A DNA stretch of 64,000 bases, from contig NZ_CDSE01000006.1 in the NCBI RefSeq assembly GCF_001373415.1, positions 1 through 64,000 on the forward strand, written 5' to 3'. Every line of letters starts with the position of its first letter. Within the stretch, counting starts at the first letter, position 1. This stretch comes from Paenibacillus dakarensis. Lineage in GTDB: Bacteria > Bacillota > Bacilli > Paenibacillales > Paenibacillaceae. Under the pieces are notes generated by a model that saw only the letters and a program-made list of their open reading frames with translations, was not told the origin of the DNA and did no database searches. The translations under genes were made by a program, and so were the position numbers. Of this stretch, positions 46,283 through 55,429 are shown piece after piece.

Positions 46283-47782
46283 CTACAGCTTGGACTCGAA
46301 TTTGGTGGCACGCTCTAATATAAGGTCTTGTGTAGCCTCCCCGGTCATAAATTCACCCGTGATTCTGCCATCACACATGACGAGTATCCGGTCACTGATC
46401 CCCATGACCTCCGGCATTTCAGAGGAAACGAACAGTACCCCGATACCCTGCTTCTTCAATTCGTTCATAAGGTTGTAGATCTCTACCTTGGCAGCGATAT
46501 CGATCCCTCGGGTCGGCTCATCAAAAATAACAACACGGGAGTCTCGTGCCAGCCACTTTCCGACAACGACCTTCTGCTGATTACCACCGGATAGAGTACC
46601 TGCATATACGCCTGGATTTGCGATTTTGATCTTTAAGTTGCTGACCGCTTTCTCCACCATGGTTTTTTCTTTCTTTCGATCTACAATTCCGAGCTTGCTG
46701 CAGAGCAGGTCCAGATTAGGCAGCGCGATATTATCCTGAACGCCCAGCTTGGTGCATAATCCATCTTTTTTCCGGTCCTCCGGAGCAAGCACGATTCCCG
46801 CCCGAATAGCGTCAATCGGTTTATTGATCGTTACTTCCTTGCCGTCCAGAATGATTGTTCCGGAATCCTTGGCATCCGCTCCAAAGATTGCTCTTGTGGT
46901 TTCCGTTCTTCCTGCACCCATCAGGCCCGCAATACCGACAATTTCGCCTTCGTACAGATCGAAGCTGACATCCCGGACCATCCTGCCGGCATTTAAGCCT
47001 TGAACCTCTAGTATTTTCTTGCCTCGTTTACAGCTGACATGCGGGAATTTCTCCTTGATCTCGCGGCCAACCATATTCGAAATGATTTCCGCCATACTCG
47101 TCTTCGCAAAATCCATGGAGGTGATATATTTACTGTCCCGCATGATCGTCACGCGATCGACGATATGCTGCAGCTCCTCCAGACGATGCGAAATGTAAAC
47201 GATTCCATAACCTTCCGCCTTAAGCTTATTGATCACTTTAAACAATTCCACAACTTCGCTGGATGTTAACGCAGAGGTAGGCTCGTCCATAATTAGAATC
47301 TTCGCATTAATCGAAAGCGCTTTCGCAATTTCGACCATTTGCTGCTTGGACACAGGCAAATCCGCGACAATCGTTGTTGGATCCATGTTAATGTTCAAGC
47401 TCTGCAGAAGAGCTTCTGTTTCCGCATTCATTTCTCTATTGGAAAGAACGCCGGAATGTGTTTTCTCGCGACCTAGAAATATATTTTCGGCAACCGATAA
47501 ATGTGAACACAGGTTCAGCTCCTGATGAATAATAGCGATACCAAGTTCCTGAGCCTTCTTCAGTGTCAGATCTTCAATAACCTCACCATAGATTTTAATT
47601 TCGCCTTCATCCTTGGAATGAACGCCGCTCAGTATCTTCATAAGTGTTGATTTTCCAGCACCATTCTCACCTAACAGAGCGAGAACTTCACCTTCCTTGA
47701 GGTTAAACATGACATCATTCAGTGCCTTTACCCCAGGAAAGCTTTTGCTAATATGATTCATCTCCACTATGTATTGCCCCAT
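46283..47782 (-). CDS. Sugar ABC transporter ATPase, two-domain (RbsA/MglA-like)
   Basis: 499-aa protein with two ABC domains. First: Walker A GENGAGKST near residue 38, LPVSKQQMVEIAKAL signature region and Walker B ILIMDEPTSALT. Second: degenerate P-loop GLMGAGRTE as usual for RbsA, LSGGNQQKV signature and VVIFDEPTRGID. Drives sugar import with the downstream permease. The ATG at 47782 follows GGCGGTGAG. A 110-bp gap separates it from the pseudo-ABC gene, the largest gap inside the operon. Confidence 0.94.
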   Translation of the reverse strand: MGQYIVEMNHISKSFPGVKALNDVMFNLKEGEVLALLGENGAGKSTLMKILSGVHSKDEGEIKIYGEVIEDLTLKKAQELGIAIIHQELNLCSHLSVAENIFLGREKTHSGVLSNREMNAETEALLQSLNINMDPTTIVADLPVSKQQMVEIAKALSINAKILIMDEPTSALTSSEVVELFKVINKLKAEGYGIVYISHRLEELQHIVDRVTIMRDSKYITSMDFAKTSMAEIISNMVGREIKEKFPHVSCKRGKKILEVQGLNAGRMVRDVSFDLYEGEIVGIAGLMGAGRTETTRAIFGADAKDSGTIILDGKEVTINKPIDAIRAGIVLAPEDRKKDGLCTKLGVQDNIALPNLDLLCSKLGIVDRKKEKTMVEKAVSNLKIKIANPGVYAGTLSGGNQQKVVVGKWLARDSRVVIFDEPTRGIDIAAKVEIYNLMNELKKQGIGVLFVSSEMPEVMGISDRILVMCDGRITGEFMTGEATQDLILERATKFESKL

Positions 47783-47892
47783 ATATCTCACCGCCTCTCT
47801 TCGTTGTCTTGGTTATAACTCTATCACGAAGTCACAGCCTGAATAAGGAGAGTAGATTTTGAATTATGGGGCTTTTTTTCTGTTCTTTGGGA

Positions 47893-49359
47893 TTAACGGG
47901 TCATACCTTCCGGTCTAAAATGATGAAATTCCGATCTCGCATACTCCGCACCAAACCGTCCTTGCTCCAAAACAATCAGCTTATCGGCTATGGCAAGCGT
48001 ATCTCCGAAATTGACGTCCAAAATAACGACTGTTATTCCCTTTTTTCTCAATTGATTCATGAGGTGGATTAAATGCATTCGCAAATACATGTCAGCACCT
48101 GCAAAGGGCTGCACGCAAAAAACGATCTTGGGATTGCATAGATGAATTCGGTAATAAACCAGATTGTACAGGGAATGCAGCTTCAGATTCGTAATATGAG
48201 TTTCGTAGATTTCTTCTCCGACAAAGGGCTCGTACTCATGGATGATGCTGTTAATCACACTCTTCTTGATCGGTATGGGGTTCTGCTTCTTATCCACCAT
48301 AAAATATAAATTCTCGAGGTAACTCATTTCCTTAAACAGCATCGTCTCAACAGGGTTCTCCTGAATAAACGCTAAACCATGCGATACCGCATGGCGTGCT
48401 TGCTTGTCTGTATATGGAGCATCCTCCAGCATAATAAGGCCGCGATCAGGCTTCATTTCTCCGTTCATCAGACGCCAAATATCGGATAATGCGACATTGT
48501 CCATATCTAACAGCAGTGTACATTCACCCTGTACGATGCTGAAAGACAGATCATTGAGCTGATCGGTACAAACATTCTGAAATCGGAGAATTTCCTCTTC
48601 ACTGCCGCTGTCTGCTTCAAATTCAATCCTGTTTGCGTAGTCCGCTAAGTAGTAAGGAGTCACATTTTCGATGTTAAATTCGCTTTGGCCGAGCAGTTTG
48701 AGTATTTTCCCGTCCCGCATTAGACGCAGGCGATCACATATTTGGAACGCTTCTTCGGGATGGTTGCAAATATACAAGAAGGAAAAGCCCTTCTGACAGT
48801 AATATCGCAAAAGGGCGTGGAAATTCGATAGCTCCGCTGCACTGATCGAGCTGCTGATGTCCCGGACCACGATGAGCCTGGCTCCGGTAAAAACCGCCCG
48901 CAGCAGCTTGACTACACATTTTTCATAAGCGCTCAGATTGGCTACGAGCTCCCGGCCGTCAATATGGATCCCGAGTTCCTCCGTAAATCGCTGCAGCTGT
49001 TTATTCAATGCATGAGGACGAATGAAGAAATGCTTAAGCCCTCTGCCAGGGATAAAAATATTGTCCGCAACCGATAAATCCTCAATCAGGCTGCTTTTCT
49101 GCTCAATCACAAATACCTTATTCATCGTTAAGGGGCTGTGCTGATAATTGTTGACGAGCACTTCGTCGAAATATACACGCCCGTAATGGATAGGGGTATT
49201 CTGCCGGATGAGGTCAATGAGCAATTCTTTTCCCGTTAGATTCAGGCATACGAGCCCCATAATCTCAGCTTGAAAAATATTCAGATTAAAGTTATCTAAA
49301 GGCGTGCTGTCCTCTTTTTTAATCGTAACTCTTTCCATTCTCAAAATTTCCGTTTTCAT
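47893..49359 (-). CDS. Degenerate two-domain ABC protein (RbsA-derived pseudo-ATPase)
   Basis: 488 aa, same length and fold order as RbsA, but key residues are gone in both halves. First half: Walker A reads CLNLTGKE instead of GENGAGKS, Walker B reads LIVVRDISS instead of LIMDEPTS, and the signature reads NLSAYEKCVVKL. Second half: P-loop position is LLLDMDNVALSD, signature LHSLYNLVYYR and Walker B VFCVQPFAGAD. ATP hydrolysis is therefore unlikely. It is encoded between the sensor kinase gene (7 bp) and the functional transporter genes. A role as signalling adaptor between transporter and kinase is inferred. The frame is intact, so it is maintained rather than decaying. Confidence 0.85.
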   Translation of the reverse strand: MKTEILRMERVTIKKEDSTPLDNFNLNIFQAEIMGLVCLNLTGKELLIDLIRQNTPIHYGRVYFDEVLVNNYQHSPLTMNKVFVIEQKSSLIEDLSVADNIFIPGRGLKHFFIRPHALNKQLQRFTEELGIHIDGRELVANLSAYEKCVVKLLRAVFTGARLIVVRDISSSISAAELSNFHALLRYYCQKGFSFLYICNHPEEAFQICDRLRLMRDGKILKLLGQSEFNIENVTPYYLADYANRIEFEADSGSEEEILRFQNVCTDQLNDLSFSIVQGECTLLLDMDNVALSDIWRLMNGEMKPDRGLIMLEDAPYTDKQARHAVSHGLAFIQENPVETMLFKEMSYLENLYFMVDKKQNPIPIKKSVINSIIHEYEPFVGEEIYETHITNLKLHSLYNLVYYRIHLCNPKIVFCVQPFAGADMYLRMHLIHLMNQLRKKGITVVILDVNFGDTLAIADKLIVLEQGRFGAEYARSEFHHFRPEGMTR

Positions 49360-49366
49360 GTTGTCC

Positions 49367-50392
49367 TCACCCTTGGCTGTTCTTGATCAGCGGAAATGTG
49401 ATTTCAACGTCTGTTCCTACATTTAAGGCACTATACACATTGATTCCGTATTCCTCGCCGAACAATAATTTGATGCGGTTGTTAACATTGACGATGGCGA
49501 TGCCGCCCTGGGTCTTCGTATCCGGATTAATATAATCGAGGGAGGTCCGACGCAGTCGGTCATTAATCTCCTGCAAGCGCTCCTCCGTCATGCCGACACC
49601 GTTATCCGACACCGTAATGATGAGTCTCTTGGTTGTGGTCTGAATTTTAATGCGCAGCTTCCCTATGCCGATGTTCCGCTCAATCCCGTGATAAATCGAA
49701 TTCTCAATAATAGGCTGGAGGGTAAGCTTAGGGATTTTATACAGCATGGCTTCCATTTCATTGGTAGAGTCATATTCCACTGTCAGATGGATCCGGTCGT
49801 TAAAGCGGTATTTTTGAATGATATAGTAGTTGTTTACATTCATCAGCTCATCTTCCAGCGTGACCAAGTTCTCGACATTGGAGATGGTATAACGGAAGAA
49901 AGTAGCTAGAGCCTCGGTCATTTTAGCTACATTCTCCAATCCGGCATTTAAGGTTTCACCCCGTATACCTTCCAGCGTATTGTAGAGGAAGTGGGGGTTG
50001 ATTTGATTTTGCAGGGCAAGATATTCCGCCTGCTTCTTGGTAGCATTCACGAGCTCCCCTGTATCCATTAATTCCTGGACCTTCTTGGTGATCTCATCGA
50101 TTTCAGGGCTGAGCGACACCGGTTGGTCAATGAGGTCCCGGATGGTATATCCGGTTACGAACAGATGCAGGACCTTGGAGCTTTGCTTGTACGGCACGAC
50201 AATCCATTTATAATAGGCATACGCAATGGCAATCAGCGAGACATACCCGCACGCAACAATAAACCAATGCTTTCCTTCTTGTACTGCGAACATGGTAAGT
50301 GTCAGCAGCAAAACCATCATGATCGTAAACATGAGGATCGATATCCAAGCGATACGATAGGAAAGATAACGCGAATTTTTTGTTTTCATCAT
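49367..50392 (-). CDS. LytS/YesM-type sensor histidine kinase with minimal sensor
   Basis: 341-aa kinase. Two N-terminal spans (about residues 13-32 and 40-60) separated by only about seven residues (QEGKHWF), so there is practically no extracellular sensor. His_kinase domain with LQNQINPHFLYNTLEGIRGE near residue 135 (phospho-acceptor His in NPHF) and an HATPase with NSIYHGIER, VSDNGVGM and GGIAIVNVNNRI. Pairs with the YesN-type regulator encoded 12 bp upstream. Ligand sensing must come from the membrane part or from partner proteins such as the adjacent transporter or pseudo-ABC. Confidence 0.92.
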   Translation of the reverse strand: MMKTKNSRYLSYRIAWISILMFTIMMVLLLTLTMFAVQEGKHWFIVACGYVSLIAIAYAYYKWIVVPYKQSSKVLHLFVTGYTIRDLIDQPVSLSPEIDEITKKVQELMDTGELVNATKKQAEYLALQNQINPHFLYNTLEGIRGETLNAGLENVAKMTEALATFFRYTISNVENLVTLEDELMNVNNYYIIQKYRFNDRIHLTVEYDSTNEMEAMLYKIPKLTLQPIIENSIYHGIERNIGIGKLRIKIQTTTKRLIITVSDNGVGMTEERLQEINDRLRRTSLDYINPDTKTQGGIAIVNVNNRIKLLFGEEYGINVYSALNVGTDVEITFPLIKNSQG

Positions 50393-50404
50393 CCAGCCAT
50401 CCTG

Positions 50405-52018
50405 TTATGAGTATAATTTCCGAAACTCGTTCGGTTTGAGTCCTGTATGTTTCTTAAAGCTTTTTGTAAAATGCTTCAGATCACTGTAGCCCACTTGTTC
50501 ACAAATCGCAGCGATGCTCAGGTTGGTTTGCCGGAGCAGATCCTTAGCGTTATTCATGCGGATTTCAGACAGATAATCGACAAAGTTACTGCCGCTTACT
50601 TTTTTGAACAGGCTGCTGAAATACGTCGGATTAAATCCGACTAAACTGCTTACCTCATCCAAGCTGATGGAATGCATAAAGTTTTGCTGTATATATTGTT
50701 TAACAATTCGGATCGGCTTCGTTTCCATTTGCTTTTTGTCCTCGATAATGGCTTTAAGCGATTGTTCAACCATGGTGGACAAATATTCAAACAGGGCGTC
50801 AATGGAGCTGCACCGGTTCGCCACGTCCCGGAACGTTTCATGGAACTTGTCGTCGTGAAGCATGATTTGGTTGTTGCGAAGATGAAATAAGTACATTTCA
50901 AAAGCTTGTTCAACCACGGTAAATATCATCTCACCGCTTAAGCTCTCCGCCGATTTTATTTGTTCTTTCAAACGGGCAATGCAGTTCAATACCGAATCCT
51001 TATCGAGCACCTCGACAGCCGCTCCCATGGACTTATTCAATTCCGCCAGCAGTGCAGTCCCTCTCGCAGAGGCAGATGGCTCCGATCTGGCTCCGTCTTC
51101 AATAAACTTGCCTGTGCCAAGGAGCAGTCTCTGCATCACGGTAGATCTGGCCTCTTCATAAGTGACGTGTAATTGCTTAATATCCTCTACCGCCTTGCCC
51201 ATCCCAACTGTAAACTTAAAGGGTTCAAACGCGGCTTCTTGTGCAGTTAACTCATCCAGCAATAGCTTCACTTGTCTTCTTATTTCTATTTTCAAGTCAG
51301 GGTCATAGTTGATAACGCCGTATAGGCAGCTGTCATGTGAATAAATCCACATTTCATAGCAAAGATCATTTAACAAACGGTGTATCATCTGCAAAATCTT
51401 CTCTTCCAGAACACCAACTGCATGGTGATATTGATCTTCATACCCGCAATCGATCTTAACTGCGAACACTTGAAAGAGACCTGGCTTAAAAGAGAAATGG
51501 TAATGCTCATTGACATCGTTTATGTCGATCGCATTCATACTCTTGTTTAGAAGCAGGCCTGTAAATAAATTGTTGCGCAGGATATCGATATCGCTTTTCA
51601 ACCGGATTTTCAGACGTTCCTCATGATCCAGTTGTTCTGTACGCTGCATATATCGATTGCGCATTTTATGGAGCGCAGCTAGAAATTCGTCTTTTTTGAT
51701 AGGCTTTAGCAGGTAGTCCCCTACACCGTACTTAACGGCATTTTGTGCATATTCAAAATGGCGGTAGCCACTAATGATAATAAAGTCCAGATCAGCTTTC
51801 ATCGTTTTGGATCTGCGAATCAATTCCAGTCCGTCACATCCGGGCATTCGGATATCTGTAATCATTAAATCGGGCTTGTGCAGCTTGATCTGCTCGAGCG
51901 CTTCAATACCGTTGTGCGCAACCGCCACAATTTCCATATCCAGCAGATGCCAATCAATTAAGCCAACAATAAGCTGGCATACTTTTTCCTCATCATCTGC
52001 AATAATTACTTTAATCAT
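50405..52018 (-). CDS. YesN-type AraC-family response regulator
   Basis: 537-aa response regulator. Receiver at residues 1-120 with acidic pocket ADDEE and phospho-acceptor Asp in DLMITDIRMPG, Lys in LLKPIKKDE; a long middle region; C-terminal AraC HTH at about 430-537 (SLDEVSSLVGFNPTYFSSLFKK, IAAICEQVGYSDLKHFTKSFKK). First gene of the operon; probably activates it when the sugar is present. ATG at 52018 follows GGGAGG. Confidence 0.94.
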   Translation of the reverse strand: MIKVIIADDEEKVCQLIVGLIDWHLLDMEIVAVAHNGIEALEQIKLHKPDLMITDIRMPGCDGLELIRRSKTMKADLDFIIISGYRHFEYAQNAVKYGVGDYLLKPIKKDEFLAALHKMRNRYMQRTEQLDHEERLKIRLKSDIDILRNNLFTGLLLNKSMNAIDINDVNEHYHFSFKPGLFQVFAVKIDCGYEDQYHHAVGVLEEKILQMIHRLLNDLCYEMWIYSHDSCLYGVINYDPDLKIEIRRQVKLLLDELTAQEAAFEPFKFTVGMGKAVEDIKQLHVTYEEARSTVMQRLLLGTGKFIEDGARSEPSASARGTALLAELNKSMGAAVEVLDKDSVLNCIARLKEQIKSAESLSGEMIFTVVEQAFEMYLFHLRNNQIMLHDDKFHETFRDVANRCSSIDALFEYLSTMVEQSLKAIIEDKKQMETKPIRIVKQYIQQNFMHSISLDEVSSLVGFNPTYFSSLFKKVSGSNFVDYLSEIRMNNAKDLLRQTNLSIAAICEQVGYSDLKHFTKSFKKHTGLKPNEFRKLYS

Positions 52019-52219
52019 GCTTGTCCTCCCATGTAATCCTGGGGTCTATGCCTTGCCTTTGTTCGTCTGCCTTTATTGTTGCGGAGGCAGTTATTCGACA
52101 ATGAGATCCCAGTTGATGAATGCTTCGATGGTGTTCTATGCCAAATTGCCTATTCTCTAGTATATCAAATCCAGAATGCCTGTAGAGGTTATTTTTATAG
52201 CGCTTACAAGAACAGTGAG

Positions 52220-52312
52220 CTGCCAGAGGGGATAGTGGCATAGGAGTGTCTACTCAAAACCGCCTGCATAAAAAGAACAGCTCATAGGCTGAGTGCCTTA
52301 TGTGCTGTTCTT
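52220..52312 (+). repeat. Dispersed ~95-bp repeat, copy B, with terminator
   Basis: Same orientation as copy A (42371-42465). The hairpin AAGAACAGC / GCTGTTCTT at 52273-52312 serves as terminator of the minus-strand hydrolase gene. The two copies bracket the sugar operon. Confidence 0.75.
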
Positions 52313-52323
52313 TTGTTGACTAA

Positions 52324-53151
52324 TTATTTCCGAATAATCACTTCAACAAGGGTATCCCACACTTGCGTTGGAATTTCGTGGCCTACACCTTCCAGTGTTA
52401 TTAACGAAGCTCCCGGGATGACATCGGCCAAATGAACGCCATGTTCATAAGGGATGATGGGATCATTTGTGCCGTGGACTACCAGGGTAGGGACATGAAT
52501 TTCGGAGGTTCTCCCCAGATAAGCTTCTCCACCGGCTATTAAGCCATGATTGTTCAAGCTTGCCGCATTGTCAGAGAGTTCCCATTCTTCCTCAGCCAGA
52601 CGGTAGATTCTTTCTTCGTCAAACGAATATTTGGAACCGGCAAGCATCTTCCATTTGCTAACGGTAAATGAGATAAACGCTTGTTTATCCGATAAGTCTA
52701 CTTCTGCATTTTCCGTAAAAAAGTTGATCACCTTCGCTTCCATCTCTGGCAGATGGGATGCGAAATTAGATGTCATCATTAGCGTGATGGCTGCCACTCT
52801 GTCGGGATGGCGCAGGGCGATCATCTGCGTGAGCATTCCACCCATGGACATGCCCACCATATGTGCTTTCTGTATTCCATAGTGATCCAGGACATGTATC
52901 GCATCATCGGCCATATCTTCGAAGGTGTAGGCTGGATGACCAGGTTCATACGTAATAGAACGACCGGCATCGCGGTTATCGTAGCGGATTACAAATCGCC
53001 CGCTATCAGCTAACCGCTGACAAAATTCCTTTTCCCACCAGACCAATGAAGACTGAGCACCCATAATGAGCAAAATAGCCGGATGGTCAGGCTCACCGAA
53101 GCTTTCGGTATATAGATGAATTCCATTTGCTTGAATTCGTTGCTCTCTCAC
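52324..53151 (-). CDS. Alpha/beta fold hydrolase
   Basis: 275-aa serine hydrolase. Oxyanion region LLIMGAQSSLVWWEKEF near residue 30, RYDNRDAGRS near 55, nucleophile in GMSMGG near 100, Asp in HGTNDPIIPYEHG near 228 and His in GVGHEIP near 257. Resembles lipase or haloperoxidase-like hydrolases of the aclacinomycin methylesterase type. The start is GTG at 53151 with AAGGAGG nine bases upstream. A strong terminator-like hairpin lies 36 bp before the start, which may attenuate its expression. Confidence 0.9.
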   Translation of the reverse strand: MREQRIQANGIHLYTESFGEPDHPAILLIMGAQSSLVWWEKEFCQRLADSGRFVIRYDNRDAGRSITYEPGHPAYTFEDMADDAIHVLDHYGIQKAHMVGMSMGGMLTQMIALRHPDRVAAITLMMTSNFASHLPEMEAKVINFFTENAEVDLSDKQAFISFTVSKWKMLAGSKYSFDEERIYRLAEEEWELSDNAASLNNHGLIAGGEAYLGRTSEIHVPTLVVHGTNDPIIPYEHGVHLADVIPGASLITLEGVGHEIPTQVWDTLVEVIIRK

Positions 53152-53179
53152 TGAACATTCCCTCCTTAGAGTAGAAACC

Positions 53180-53208
53180 TAAAAAAACACAGGCAATATT
53201 GCCTGTGT
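53180..53208 (-). terminator. Terminator or attenuator upstream of the hydrolase gene
   Basis: Perfect palindrome ACACAGGCAATATTGCCTGTGT followed on the minus strand by TTTTTTT. It lies between a possible leader peptide and the hydrolase start. Confidence 0.7.
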
Positions 53209-53318
53209 CTGTGCCACTCGTAGTCGGAAAAAGGATAACAAAATCAAAGAACAATGCCAGAAGACGAGTGCCGGATGCGCCTAGAGCTGGCTTAAGAGTT
53301 CAAATCATTCGTTTACGC

Positions 53319-53432
53319 CTATGTTAAGGTATCGTAAGGCACACTAATCCCGATTACATGCACACAGCAGCACAGACTAAACGTGCTTTCCATTCCAATG
53401 CGCACTGAAAATCGAAAATTAGTTAGCCACAC
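53319..53432 (-). CDS. Possible leader peptide with a Cys cluster, 37 aa
   Basis: GTG at 53432 after GGAGGG (four-base spacing). The peptide reads WLTNFRFSVRIGMESTF, then LCCCVHV, and ends DTLT. It has three consecutive Cys codons. Its stop lies about 110 bp before a terminator hairpin and the hydrolase gene. It could be a translated attenuator or chance; no homologue is known to me. The rest of 53152-53493 holds nothing else convincing. Confidence 0.3.
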   Translation of the reverse strand: MWLTNFRFSVRIGMESTFSLCCCVHVIGISVPYDTLT

Positions 53433-53493
53433 GTAACCCTCCATTCCTAATCATTACGGCCATAATATCACGTTCAACCCTCCTTCACAACCA

Positions 53494-54168
53494 TTAATTT
53501 ACAGGAAAGCGCCGAGTGGATGAATGCCGAACAGAGCCTTGAAATCCTGAAAGACTTCGCGCAATCAGGAATTGGGCGCTGTAGTAGGTAGTCATAATGA
53601 GAATACCGGAGTAAGGAACATCCGAAATAAACATATTCCAGGATAGAATTGAATCCGAGATGACAAATAGAGTGCTGCCGACAATCGCCCAAGGATTCCG
53701 TGTCATGACGGCAGACCACAGCATCAGGGAAATAACCGTAATATAAGCCATGACAGGCAGAATCAGCGCATCGTCACCACTGGCCTCCAGTGCGTTAACG
53801 AGTTTGCTGCCCATGATGAAGGAATATACCCCAATCGGAACAATGCTGAGAAACCGGATGATGGAGAATCTCCACTGACTGAAGAACCCTGCCATGTAGA
53901 ACAGATGCCCAATCAGAAATGCGCTCAAGCCTACCACAAACCAGATGAGCAGGCCATCACCGAGCATACAGAAGAATAATCCGGCGAGAATCAGGTAGTG
54001 GGTGCGTGTTCTCGAATGCGAGACTTGCAGGAATGCATACCCGATCATAAGCCACATAGGAATGAGCTTGAATAGAAGCTTAACCTCCATCGGATCGGAT
54101 GGAATAAAGAAGATGTAGAGTATGCTCATCAGAAGGATGAGCAGAGGGAGTATGTATTTTTTTATCAT
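53494..54168 (-). CDS. YhhN/TMEM86 family membrane protein (lysoplasmalogenase-like)
   Basis: 224-aa protein with about eight spans. Family motifs: LFKLIPMW near residue 30, GLFFCMLGDGLL near 65, IGHLFYMAGF near 85, VGSTLFVISDSILSWNMF near 165 and the YYSAQFLIA C-terminal motif. Family members include lysoplasmalogenases cleaving vinyl ether lysophospholipids; whether this one has that activity is unknown. The ATG at 54168 follows GGAGGACTGCC; the longer frame begins inside that site. Confidence 0.88.
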   Translation of the reverse strand: MIKKYILPLLILLMSILYIFFIPSDPMEVKLLFKLIPMWLMIGYAFLQVSHSRTRTHYLILAGLFFCMLGDGLLIWFVVGLSAFLIGHLFYMAGFFSQWRFSIIRFLSIVPIGVYSFIMGSKLVNALEASGDDALILPVMAYITVISLMLWSAVMTRNPWAIVGSTLFVISDSILSWNMFISDVPYSGILIMTTYYSAQFLIARSLSGFQGSVRHSSTRRFPVN

Positions 54169-54245
54169 GGCAGTCCTCCATACAATCATTTTACATAATT
54201 TTCAGTAAAACCCCGGAAATCTGTTAATTACCGTTATTATAATCG

Positions 54246-54302
54246 AAAACAGCAGCCATGGCTAAAGGAAGTATAACTTTTCTTCACCAGGCTGCTGTTT
54301 TA
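54246..54302 (-). terminator. Terminator after the double P-loop ATPase gene
   Basis: AAAACAGCAGCC paired with GGCTGCTGTTTT around a 33-base loop. Confidence 0.7.
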
Positions 54303-54322
54303 TTGGCGTACCTTTAATATCC

Positions 54323-55429
54323 CTAAGATTTCTGTGTGATACCGATCACTTCACGCTGAAGTGCGTCTTTGATTTCATTCACTTTTACCGCATCCACGAG
54401 GGGAGCAATAAGCTGTTTTAGCTGATCCAGCTGAAGCTTGGCATCGGTTAAATGCTGAGTGGATGCTTTCATCTGGGCGGCATAACGCTGCTTGAAACCG
54501 CTGAGTGCTTCGGCATGCTGTTCATCCGTTCCCGGCTGAACACAGCGCGCATACGTATCAACGATTTCGTCATCAGGGCGGTCCGGAAAATATTCATGCG
54601 GAGCCGTACTGTCGAAGATCGCAAAGCCGGGCTCGCGGACAATAACCATATCCAGGCTGTTTGGATCAAACCCGCAGTGATACACCTCCACGTCGAAGCC
54701 GCGTTCTTCGGCACTGGCGACGATTTTCTTGAGCATGGTCGATTTACCGGAGCCGGCGCGCCCTTTGACGAGGTATCTTTTTAATCCTTCGGTCAGATTA
54801 GGGACATAGTCAACCGCTCCTTTTGGAGTCGCGGCGCCCAGGAAACGGTGATCCATACGGCCCTGTTTCTTGAGGCTTTGATCGCCGAGCAGAAGCTTTG
54901 TGTATTCGCTGGCAAGTTCATCAGCTGCCTGAAAATCCATATGTTCGTTGTAAAGGGCCTCCCACTCATCATGTATACGCAGAGCTTCGGCAAAGCCGGC
55001 ATAGGCTTTCTGATGAGATTGCCTGATCGAGAGGGTTAGTCTATCGATTTCGGATTGTAATGGGCGCAGTCTCTCCCGGTCGATACATGTATCATCCAGA
55101 TTGATAAACTGAATGTCCGCTCCAATCTCGTCTGCCGACATGCCGCGGAAGGCATCTCCTGTAATCATGCCTGTGCTCAGTTCAGGAGCGACCCAGCCAT
55201 CAATATCATCCGGATCAGAGGCTGTATGGAAAATCCACAGCTCATGACCAAGCGCCGATACTTCACTGCCGATTTCCCGAATGAGATTCGAGTGGCCGCT
55301 GCCGGGTGATCCATCAACGATCATCAGAGATTGAATCCCTTGCAGGGACGAGGATAGAAGACTTGTATAACCTCGGGCCGTATTGCCGCTTGCGAAGAAA
55401 TTTCGGATGGTTCCAGTCATTACGCTCAC
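54323..55429 (-). CDS. Double P-loop ATPase of the PRK06851 type
   Basis: 368-aa cytosolic protein with two NTPase halves. The second P-loop is canonical (GRAGSGKSTMLKK near residue 220). The first reads GSPGSGHSNLI near residue 41, where the Lys is replaced by His, so the first site is probably inactive. C-terminal coiled coil (QHLTDAKLQLDQLKQL). The family is widespread in spore-forming Firmicutes but has no established function. Start ATG or GTG near 55429 after AAAGGTGTGAGCG. Monocistronic. Confidence 0.82.
   Translation of the reverse strand: MSVMTGTIRNFFASGNTARGYTSLLSSSLQGIQSLMIVDGSPGSGHSNLIREIGSEVSALGHELWIFHTASDPDDIDGWVAPELSTGMITGDAFRGMSADEIGADIQFINLDDTCIDRERLRPLQSEIDRLTLSIRQSHQKAYAGFAEALRIHDEWEALYNEHMDFQAADELASEYTKLLLGDQSLKKQGRMDHRFLGAATPKGAVDYVPNLTEGLKRYLVKGRAGSGKSTMLKKIVASAEERGFDVEVYHCGFDPNSLDMVIVREPGFAIFDSTAPHEYFPDRPDDEIVDTYARCVQPGTDEQHAEALSGFKQRYAAQMKASTQHLTDAKLQLDQLKQLIAPLVDAVKVNEIKDALQREVIGITQKS

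Noticed and set aside
47312..47328. CcpA cre site in the RbsA-like gene
   Set aside because: CGAAAGCGCTTTCG is palindromic but lacks the conserved outer T and A of a cre site and encodes ordinary residues inside the gene.
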